From contig WFQY01000305.1 in the NCBI GenBank assembly GCA_015486815.1, positions 1-5,764 of the forward strand: 5,764 nucleotides of DNA, in the 5' to 3' direction. The position numbers were made by a program, and so were the translations under genes. This document shows positions 1 to 4,477 of the stretch, one piece after another. This DNA is from Phycisphaerae bacterium. Lineage in GTDB: Bacteria > Planctomycetota > Phycisphaerae > JAAYCJ01. The notes beneath the pieces were generated by a model. That model was not told the origin of the DNA and ran no database searches. It worked only from the letters and a program-made list of their open reading frames with translations. Each line of letters starts with the position of its first letter. Position 1 is the first letter of the stretch.

Positions 1-46
1 AACTGGCGCACTCCTCGCTATGACAAAGGGGGACGACTGGGATTGC
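1..46. repeat. Probable dispersed intergenic repeat, cut by the window edge
   Basis: Read on the minus strand this stretch contains GTCCCCCTTTGTCATAGCG followed by AGGAGTGCGCCAG. It resembles the short dispersed elements of the 'gtcattgcgaggagcg...aagcaatctc' type that occur in intergenic regions of many environmental bacterial genomes and are often mistranslated as SLR/RSNP-like peptides. The resemblance is from memory of that family. No second copy is present in this window, and the left end is missing, so element length and ends cannot be given. Confidence 0.4.
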
Positions 47-102
47 CGAAGCCACGCCGTAGTATTGAGTCTTCGAGAGGCTCGGTATTGTCGCTTCGAT
101 AC

Positions 103-122
103 AATTCGCCTATCGGCGAATT
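103..122. repeat. Perfect 8-bp inverted repeat (hairpin)
   Basis: AATTCGCC at 103-110 and GGCGAATT at 115-122 are perfect reverse complements around the 4-base loop TATC. The right arm runs directly into the first unit of the 41-bp tandem repeat. There is no T-tract on either side, so it does not look like an intrinsic terminator. It lies about 170 bp past the stop of the minus-strand cyclo-ligase gene and could still stabilise an RNA end. Confidence 0.6.
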
Positions 123-220
123 ACTCAGCGATCGGTGTGGTAATTTTCCAGAACCATTGGTGTACTCAGCGACCGGTGTGGTAATGCTCCGAAACCGGCG
201 AATTACTCAGCGACCGGTGG
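113..220. repeat. Degenerate 41-bp tandem repeat, about 2.5 units
   Basis: The core TACTCAGCGAYCGGTG begins at 122, 163 and 204, spaced exactly 41 bp each time. The first two cores extend identically (apart from the Y position) through TGGTAAT to 144 and 185. The segment CGGCGAAT just before unit 1 (114-121) returns just before unit 3 (196-203). Between the cores the units diverge. The period is not a multiple of three, so each unit is read in a different frame, which argues against coding. On the minus strand the core reads CACCGRTCGCTGAGTA, similar to the common intergenic GGTCGCTGAGCC-type repeat (family link from memory). Two 18-bp gaps between short cores are not a CRISPR array. Confidence 0.7.
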
Positions 221-289
221 ATTCGGACGTATCGAAACGCTTCGCAATGCAGCAAAAGGGAAAGAAGTGGTTGACTCTATCGATGGTTA

Positions 290-871
290 TTAAGCGAATC
301 TGAGTAGTTTGTGAGGGGTGATGATTATATCCATAGTTTGGTCTTTGTCGCTTGACGGTAGATGAGGGAGAATCTGGCAATCAAATGTAGGTGCGAGTTT
401 GATTGCCCTTCGAAGGTCAGCTCTCGATAAGAATGTATCGTAAAATCCGCCCCCCCTGCCGAGCCGATGGCCTCTAATATCGAAAGCAAGGCCTGGTACG
501 AGAATCAAATCTATTTCGTCAGGTGATGTACGTTCATCGCCAGCAGGCTCTTTGAGATTGTGGTCATCAATGATAATATCATCGTTATGCGATATTTTTA
601 CAGGACTCATCGTCCAGTTTTTCCAATCGACTTTCGGGGCACAAATGGTTTTGCCATTGCTGAGCGCCTTGCTTATAAGCTCCGATGTGTCATATTCTAC
701 GTCCATAGAAAGAAAAGCCATTATCACGCCGGCATTGAGATATTCAGGTAGGTCAAGAATCTTTTTGGTTACCATTTTCGAAAATCTTGCCCGCTCATTC
801 GGTGAAATTTGCCTGATTATCTCGCGCATCTGCATACGAAGCTGTTGTTTCTGTTCGTGTAATTTGCTCAT
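290..871 (-). CDS. fau: 5-formyltetrahydrofolate cyclo-ligase (MTHFS)
   Basis: Cytosolic enzyme converting 5-formyl-THF to 5,10-methenyl-THF with ATP, returning an inhibitory folate to one-carbon metabolism. The 193-aa length is normal. The C-terminal signature is intact: VPGLAF at 125-130, then RLGRGGGFYD at 136-145, the phosphate- and substrate-binding loop of the family. The central E59 (family E-x-D/Y-T strand) and the EP pair at 108-109 are also present. The N-terminus carries the usual basic helix (residues 5-37). The ATG overlaps the rarA stop as ATGA, and AAGGA (878-882 on the plus strand) lies 6 bases upstream within the rarA 3' end, so translation is probably coupled to rarA. The same family is called ygfA in E. 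coli, where it follows the 6S RNA gene; no 6S RNA lies upstream here. Function is secure; the symbol is a convention. Confidence 0.95.
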   Translation of the reverse strand: MSKLHEQKQQLRMQMREIIRQISPNERARFSKMVTKKILDLPEYLNAGVIMAFLSMDVEYDTSELISKALSNGKTICAPKVDWKNWTMSPVKISHNDDIIIDDHNLKEPAGDERTSPDEIDLILVPGLAFDIRGHRLGRGGGFYDTFLSRADLRRAIKLAPTFDCQILPHLPSSDKDQTMDIIITPHKLLRFA

Positions 872-2265
872 TTTCTTTCCTTGCTTTTATTGCTTTGTTC
901 TGTCGGTTGTTTTTTTATTTCCATAAATTGTTTGCGTAATTGGCGCACTTTTTCAAGATATTTTCCAATATTAATTTCATATCCGCGATTTGTAGGTAAA
1001 TAATATCGTTTTGTAACGCCAAGATAATCCTGCATCGAGATGCCTTCGGGGAAGGAATGGTCATATTGATAGCCCTCGCCGTGGCCAAATTTTTTGGCGC
1101 CTTTATAATGAGTATCGCGTAGATGAATCGGGACTGGTAGGGTGCGATTGTTTTTAACGTCATCCATCGCAGTCCATATTGCCATTGCGGAGGCATTGGA
1201 TTTAGGAGCACAGGCGATATAGATAGCTGCTTGCGAGAGTATCAGTTGGGCTTCGGGCATACCGACGAATTCGGTTATTTGGACAGCTGCATTTGCAAGC
1301 ACGAGAGCCATCGGGTCGGCATTTCCGACATCCTCAGCGGCACATATAGCAATTCGTCGGGCGAGGAATCGGATATCCTCGCCTGAAGCAAGCATACGAG
1401 CAAGCCAATAGACGACGGCATCGGGGTCGCTTCCTCGCATAGATTTTATCAATGCGCTGGCTGAATCGTAATGCTCATCGCCAATTCCATCATATACGAG
1501 GGCTTTTTCTTGTATCGACTCTTTTGCGACTTCTTTATCGATGACAATTTCATTTTTGTTCTGTCTATTTGCTTCGGTGTCTTTCAGCAGAGACAGGACT
1601 GCAATTTCGAGTCCTGTAAGGGCACGCCGAGCGTCGCCATCGGAAAGTCTGACGAAGAGTTCGAGTGCTTCGGGTGAAATTTCTATATTGTATTTTCCAA
1701 GCCCCCTTTCGGTGTCGGTGATAGCACGCTGAATAAGTATTTTTAAATCTTCTTCGCTTAACGGCTCGAATCGGAATATTTGGCTTCTGGAAATCAAAGG
1801 AGAGTTAACGGCGAAAAAGGGGTTTTCGGTAGTAGCACCAATTAAAATGACGATGCCCTCTTCGACATCGTTGAGTAATACGTCTTGTTGGGCGCGATTG
1901 AATCGATGTATTTCATCGATGAAAAGTACGGTGCGTGTTTGGCTTGCAATCAGCCGGGTTTTGGCACGGTCGAGTATTTCGCGAATCTCTTTTACGCCTG
2001 TGGCAGCTGCATTTACTTGCTCGAATTCAGCAGAGGTTAATCGTGCTATTAGCTGAGCGAGAGAGGTTTTGCCCGTGCCAGGCGGTCCGTAGAATATGAC
2101 GCTTGTTAGGCGGTCTGCTTCTATCATTCGCCTGAGAAGTTTTCCCTTTCCGATAAAATGCTGTTGGCCTACGAACTCGTCGAGCGTACGTGGCCTAAGT
2201 CTGACCGCAAGAGGCGCCTGAGCAGAGAGTGCTTGCTTTTCCTGTTGAGCGAATAAATTCGACAT
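868..2265 (-). CDS. rarA: Replication-associated recombination protein A (RarA/MgsA AAA+ ATPase)
   Basis: AAA+ ATPase of the RarA/MgsA/WRNIP1 family, related to clamp-loader subunits, which acts at stalled replication forks together with SSB. At 465 aa it is slightly longer than most homologues (about 430-450) because of a charged Lys/Gln-rich tail. Visible in order: GPPGTGKT Walker A at 60-67, VLFIDEIHRFN Walker B at 113-123, GATTENP sensor 1 at 143-149, SRS with the likely arginine finger at 159-161, GDARRAL sensor 2 at 210-216. These are followed by the helical region with RGSDPDA and the C-terminal tetramerisation domain with YKGAKKFGHGEGYQYDH at 387-403. All catalytic residues are present. 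The N-terminus MSNLF resembles that of E. coli RarA (MSNLS), supporting this ATG. No SD precedes it; a promoter -10 box ends 7 bases before the start. First gene of a two-gene unit with fau. Confidence 0.97.
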   Translation of the reverse strand: MSNLFAQQEKQALSAQAPLAVRLRPRTLDEFVGQQHFIGKGKLLRRMIEADRLTSVIFYGPPGTGKTSLAQLIARLTSAEFEQVNAAATGVKEIREILDRAKTRLIASQTRTVLFIDEIHRFNRAQQDVLLNDVEEGIVILIGATTENPFFAVNSPLISRSQIFRFEPLSEEDLKILIQRAITDTERGLGKYNIEISPEALELFVRLSDGDARRALTGLEIAVLSLLKDTEANRQNKNEIVIDKEVAKESIQEKALVYDGIGDEHYDSASALIKSMRGSDPDAVVYWLARMLASGEDIRFLARRIAICAAEDVGNADPMALVLANAAVQITEFVGMPEAQLILSQAAIYIACAPKSNASAMAIWTAMDDVKNNRTLPVPIHLRDTHYKGAKKFGHGEGYQYDHSFPEGISMQDYLGVTKRYYLPTNRGYEINIGKYLEKVRQLRKQFMEIKKQPTEQSNKSKERK

Positions 2266-2272
2266 AAAAAAT

Positions 2273-2301
2273 ATTATACATCAAATTAGTTAATTGTCCA
2301 A
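2273..2301 (-). promoter_or_regulatory. rarA-fau promoter, sigma-70 type, near-leaderless
   Basis: On the minus strand, TTGGAC (2296-2301) is followed after exactly 17 bases by a perfect TATAAT (2273-2278). A start site 6-8 bases past the -10 would fall on or just before the rarA ATG at 2265, leaving no room for an SD. An alternative -35, TGGACA, gives a 16-base spacer. Prediction from sequence only. Confidence 0.65.
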
Positions 2302-2386
2302 AGGCAGTGTGTTTTCGGTTTTGGGGGGATACATAGGTAAGTTCTTACGGCTGGGAAACATGAAAATAGAAAACCCAAATGAAATA

Positions 2387-2599
2387 TCATAAAAGACGTT
2401 TGAACTCTGCCGGAGTTAATCCTGCATCTCTTGCGATTGCTCCCATAGTATAAGCATTTATACGCCGAGCACGTGGTACGGTAAGTCTGACAATACCATC
2501 AGACATTATTATATGTTTTCCCTGTCTAATGATTTTGAATCCTGCTTTTTCAAGAGCGTGAACCGCTTGACGGGAGCTAATCCCCGGAATCTTAGGCAT
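2387..2599 (-). CDS. hicA: HicA family toxin (putative mRNA interferase)
   Basis: Small dsRBD-like RNase toxin of type II HicAB modules; HicA proteins cleave mRNA and are neutralised by HicB. The 70 aa span the full domain: SRQAVHALEKAGFKIIRQGKH with the presumed catalytic His at 29 (family G-S/N-H, here GKH), then the strand RLTVPRA (38-44) and the C-terminal NAYTMGAIARDAGLTPAEF (48-66), which is well preserved in this subfamily. The strand usually continues as VPRH; here it reads VPRA, so a commonly conserved second His is replaced. Whether that weakens the toxin is unknown. The gene starts inside the end of hicB with an 8-bp overlap (ATGCCTAA), so the antitoxin is translated first and production of the two is probably coupled. 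No terminator is visible downstream. Confidence 0.88.
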   Translation of the reverse strand: MPKIPGISSRQAVHALEKAGFKIIRQGKHIIMSDGIVRLTVPRARRINAYTMGAIARDAGLTPAEFKRLL

Positions 2600-2795
2600 C
2601 GACAGTTACCTCTTCTTCTATAACAGAAAAAATCTCGTTTTCCTTAGATTCGGCGTCAAGCCATTCGCGAATTGCTGATTTAATGTTTTGTAACGCTTGA
2701 CGTTTGGTTTTGCCTTGTGAATGGCAGCCTCTCAAAGCTGGGCAACTTACCGAATAACCCTCTTTGGTTTTTATCAGAACGATTTTGTATCTCAT
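2592..2795 (-). CDS. hicB: HicB family antitoxin (short form)
   Basis: Antitoxin partner of the adjacent HicA. The 67 aa contain the partial RNase H-like fold with the family signature GYSVSCPALRGCHSQGKT (13-30), followed by the helix RQALQNIKSAIREWLDA. Many HicB proteins are 100-150 aa and carry a C-terminal HTH or ribbon-helix-helix domain; none is visible here, the chain ending in an acidic 20-residue tail. Short HicB forms of this kind are known. The start ATG is supported by GGAG at plus-strand 2803-2806, with 7 bases between. Gene order hicB-hicA is the reverse of the E. coli order but common in nature. A promoter and an inverted repeat lie directly upstream. Confidence 0.88.
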   Translation of the reverse strand: MRYKIVLIKTKEGYSVSCPALRGCHSQGKTKRQALQNIKSAIREWLDAESKENEIFSVIEEEVTVDA

Positions 2796-2822
2796 TTGTC
2801 ATCTCCATAAGAACTACATCTA

Positions 2823-2851
2823 ATTTTACCATTTAACGGATTATTGTTCAA
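2823..2851 (-). promoter_or_regulatory. hicBA promoter
   Basis: On the minus strand, TTGAAC (2846-2851) and TAAAAT (2823-2828) are separated by exactly 17 bases. The predicted start near 2816 would give a leader of about 20 bases that still includes the GGAG ribosome site of hicB. The -35 box and most of the spacer lie inside the inverted repeat at 2835-2858. Confidence 0.6.
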
Positions 2852-2858
2852 ATCCGTT
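2835..2858. promoter_or_regulatory. Inverted repeat, candidate hicBA operator
   Basis: AACGGATT (2835-2842) and AATCCGTT (2851-2858) are perfect 8-bp reverse complements with 8 bases between them, giving half-site centres 16 bp apart. The palindrome covers the -35 box and most of the spacer of the hicBA promoter, the place where autorepressing TA complexes usually bind. It also lies upstream of the divergent cysteine-cluster operon, so it could affect both. The symmetry is seen directly; the operator role is inference. Confidence 0.5.
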
Positions 2859-2886
2859 TTAGTTTAGGCAAAATAACGTCTCTTTC

Positions 2887-2915
2887 TTGCATTGGTATCG
2901 GAGTAAAGATAATAT
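2887..2915 (+). promoter_or_regulatory. Weak candidate promoter for the cysteine-cluster operon
   Basis: TTGCAT (2887-2892) and TAATAT (2910-2915) are 17 bases apart. The -35 is poor (3 of 6). If used, transcription would begin near 2922, downstream of the TTG at 2887 and about 37 bases before the GTG start at 2959, which agrees with the chosen start. Confidence 0.3.
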
Positions 2916-2944
2916 TGTAATAACTAACAGAAAGATTTTGCGAG

Positions 2945-2950
2945 AAAGGA
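2945..2950 (+). promoter_or_regulatory. Ribosome binding site that decides the GTG start
   Basis: AAAGGA at 2945-2950 lies 8 bases before GTG 2959. No comparable site precedes the in-frame TTG at 2887, so translation very probably begins at 2959. Confidence 0.6.
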
Positions 2951-2958
2951 ATTTTATA

Positions 2959-3396
2959 GTGTCAGCTAAAAAGGATAGATGGTACGAAAACGGATTGCAT
3001 TTCGAATGCAGTCAGTGCGGACAGTGCTGCGGGGGAATGCCCGGGTATGTATGGGTAACGGAAAAAGAAGTAATTCGCATCGCGGAATATCTCGGAATAT
3101 CGCTTGAAGAGTTTATGGATAACTTCCTCAAGCAAGTTGGAAAAAGATTAAGCTTGAGGGAAAGGCCTAAGAAAGAAAATTACGACTGCATATTTTTAGA
3201 AAGAACCGAATCGGGGGCGAGATGCAAAATTTATCCGGTAAGGCCTAAGCAGTGCAGAACTTGGCCTTTCTGGAAGATGAATATCGACACGCCTGAAGAT
3301 TGGCTAAGGGCTAACGGTCGGTGTCCGGGAATAAATCGCGGGAAACTGTATGAGGCTGACGAAATAGAGTCTGTTGCAGAATCATCGCCATGCTGA
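2959..3396 (+). CDS. YkgJ family cysteine cluster protein (first of a pair)
   Basis: Protein of the CxxCxxCC family (YkgJ, once annotated as Fe-S or zinc-binding), function unproven; the cysteines are thought to bind iron or zinc. The 145 aa carry C17-C20-C23-C24 (CSQCGQCC), then C77, C89, C99 and C122, eight cysteines in the usual order, with the family blocks YPVRPKQCRTWPFW (92-105) and CPGI. No signal peptide or membrane segment, so cytosolic. The frame is open from a TTG at 2887, but GTG at 2959 is preferred: GAAAGGA sits 8 bases before it, and homologues typically begin a few residues before the WYE-G-L-F-EC motif. The last 7 bases overlap the next gene, suggesting co-translation. Confidence 0.85.
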   Translation: MSAKKDRWYENGLHFECSQCGQCCGGMPGYVWVTEKEVIRIAEYLGISLEEFMDNFLKQVGKRLSLRERPKKENYDCIFLERTESGARCKIYPVRPKQCRTWPFWKMNIDTPEDWLRANGRCPGINRGKLYEADEIESVAESSPC

Positions 3397-3836
3397 TTGA
3401 AACAGTAAAACCGATAATTCAAGATGCGACAAAGCAGATGAGAATCTGTGAGTATGTTAGGAAGCTCTATCGCGAAATCGATGAGCGAATATCGTCGGGG
3501 GATAATGTGTGTGAAAATTGTAAGCAATGTTGTAATTTTGAAATCAGCGGCCTTGATTTGTTTGTAAGCAATATTGAGTTTGTTTATTTTTTGGCAAACG
3601 TAGGGCAAATCAAAAGGTCATCGGGCAATATCTGTCCGTATCTCGACGGACAAAAAGGGTGTATGGTTAGGGAATTTCGTCCGATTGGCTGCAGGACGTA
3701 TTTTTGCAAACCAGCTGAGGGGTATTCAGCGGGTGAAATATATGAGTGGGGACTAAACAAAATAAAATCGTTTGTGCGGGAAAATGAGTTGCCTTATGGC
3801 TACTATCGATGGATGGAAGTGTTAAGAAGCTATTAG
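3390..3836 (+). CDS. YkgJ family cysteine cluster protein (second of a pair)
   Basis: A second, divergent member of the same cysteine-cluster family, 148 aa. It has C41-C44-C47-C48 (CENCKQCC), C82, C91, C101 and C106, again eight cluster cysteines, plus an unpaired C20 in a basic N-terminal helix (residues 14-34) that the first protein lacks. The block REFRPIGCRTYFC (94-106) replaces YPVRPKQCRTWPF of its neighbour, and the C-terminus ends in LPYGYYRWMEVLR, typical of this subgroup. It is too different from the first copy to be a recent duplication. It starts inside the upstream gene with a 7-bp overlap and no SD, so translation probably depends on coupling. Its TAG stop lies within the first unit of the TAGC-rich repeat that follows. 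Likely cytosolic and metal-binding; no reaction can be assigned. Confidence 0.83.
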   Translation: MLIETVKPIIQDATKQMRICEYVRKLYREIDERISSGDNVCENCKQCCNFEISGLDLFVSNIEFVYFLANVGQIKRSSGNICPYLDGQKGCMVREFRPIGCRTYFCKPAEGYSAGEIYEWGLNKIKSFVRENELPYGYYRWMEVLRSY

Positions 3837-3912
3837 CTTTTAGTCCTTAGCTATTAGATGTTAGCAGGTATTAGCTTTGGCTGACAGCTACAGACTAATA
3901 GCTAAAGGCTAA
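3828..3912. repeat. TAGC/GCTA-rich repeat with an 11-bp inverted repeat
   Basis: TTAGCTATTAG (3847-3857) and CTAATAGCTAA (3895-3905) are perfect reverse complements around a 37-base loop, and the pairing continues beyond one bulged A (CCTTAG against CTAAAGG). AGCTATTAG occurs directly at 3828-3836 and 3849-3857, and TATTAGCTTT at 3831-3840 and 3869-3878. The low-complexity TTAGC/GCTAA make-up resembles short intergenic repeats rather than a terminator; there is no T-tract after either arm. It begins inside the last codons of the second cysteine-cluster gene. Confidence 0.65.
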
Positions 3913-3950
3913 TTTCCAATAGCATAGATATTGTAAAGAGGAGTTTAAAT

Positions 3951-4391
3951 ATGGAATACAGAGTAGGTAAGGTAGGCAGGACGATTGTTGTCAAGCTCGA
4001 TGATAATGATGATGTATATGAGAGTGTTCAGGAAGTAGCGAAGCGTGAGGATATACGAGCTGCAATGGTGATAGCAGTCGGTGGGGTTCGCAGAGCGAAG
4101 GTGGTAGTTGGGCCTGAAAATACGGTTGGTAAACCCGAGCCTGTTGTTAGGGAATTTGACGATGTGCGGGAAGTTGTTGGTACGGGAACGATTTTTTGGG
4201 ATGACGAGGGGCCTAAGATGCATATTCATATGGGATTTGGCAGAAAAGATATGGTAATGGTTGGCTGTCCTCGTGGCGGAGCGGAAGTGTTTTGCATACT
4301 CGAAGTGGTGATTATCGAGTTGGAAGGAATAAAAGCGGAGAGAAAATTAAATCCGGAATACGGATTTAAACTACTCACATTTGTCGATTGA
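3951..4391 (+). CDS. PPC/DUF296 domain protein, putative metal-binding trimer
   Basis: Single-domain protein of the 'plants and prokaryotes conserved' (PPC, DUF296) family, 146 aa, the normal length for bacterial and archaeal members. Structures of the family are trimers with a metal site; the bacterial function is unknown, and 'DNA-binding' labels come from plant AT-hook proteins that this one does not resemble. Visible features: the N-terminal LDDNDDVYESVQEVAKRE strand-helix, GVRRAKVVVG (45-54), GTGTIFWDDEGPKMHIHMGFGR (77-98) with metal-ligand candidates H91 and H93, and VGCPRGG (104-110). C106 stands where many relatives have the GGH histidine; a GC(x)R form is known in a related subgroup. 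AGAGGAG (3937-3943) ends 7 bases before the ATG, the strongest SD in the window. Precedes the MFS gene with a short gap and is probably co-transcribed with it. Confidence 0.88.
   Translation: MEYRVGKVGRTIVVKLDDNDDVYESVQEVAKREDIRAAMVIAVGGVRRAKVVVGPENTVGKPEPVVREFDDVREVVGTGTIFWDDEGPKMHIHMGFGRKDMVMVGCPRGGAEVFCILEVVIIELEGIKAERKLNPEYGFKLLTFVD
4347..4369 (+). repeat. 9-bp perfect hairpin in the 3' end of the PPC gene
   Basis: TTAAATCCG (4347-4355) and CGGATTTAA (4361-4369) pair perfectly around GAATA. The codons are Leu-Asn-Pro-Glu-Tyr-Gly-Phe-Lys near the C-terminus, 20 bp before the stop. No T-tract follows, so not an intrinsic terminator. It uses the same AATCCG/CGGATT words as the hicBA palindrome but in the opposite arrangement. 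Confidence 0.5.
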
Positions 4392-4477
4392 TTATACTAA
4401 ATGTTTAACAATAGAATGCTGACAATCAGGAGCTGGCAGAGCTATCTCCTCGTGCCCAGCGGATTGGTTTTAGATGT
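4392..4477 (+). other. PPC-MFS gap with probable missing 5' coding of the MFS gene
   Basis: A short frame opens at ATG 4401 (MFNNR...) and runs to TAA 4482 in a different frame from the transporter. The transporter frame is open from 4415 but has no start codon before 4478. Adding one base near 4412-4415 would join MFNN to NADNQELAELSPRAQRIGF and on into the first membrane helix. No SD and no strong promoter are seen; the distance fits co-transcription with the PPC gene. Confidence 0.45.

Noticed and set aside
122..220. Possible CRISPR array
   Set aside because: Only three degenerate cores with 18-bp gaps that themselves partly repeat; no cas genes nearby.
200..289. Intrinsic terminator after fau
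   Set aside because: Only a 4-bp CGAA/TTCG stem is visible near 232-243 and no T-tract follows on the minus strand.
1..303. Open plus-strand frame of 100 codons, including an 86-codon stretch from TTG 43
   Set aside because: It reads through the 41-bp repeats in shifting frames, has no SD, shows no recognisable domain, and overlaps the end of fau in a convergent direction.
552..1211. Plus- and minus-strand frames inside fau and rarA
   Set aside because: Out-of-frame shadows without domains; the rarA and fau frames carry full family motifs.
2887..2958. N-terminal extension of the first cysteine-cluster gene from TTG 2887
   Set aside because: No SD before the TTG, a good SD before GTG 2959, and the extension is unlike family N-termini; a candidate promoter also lies within it.
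3231..3608. Minus-strand frame of 125 codons
   Set aside because: Antisense to both cysteine-cluster genes, which have clear family motifs.
3945..4229. Minus-strand frame of 94 codons
   Set aside because: Antisense shadow of the PPC/DUF296 gene.
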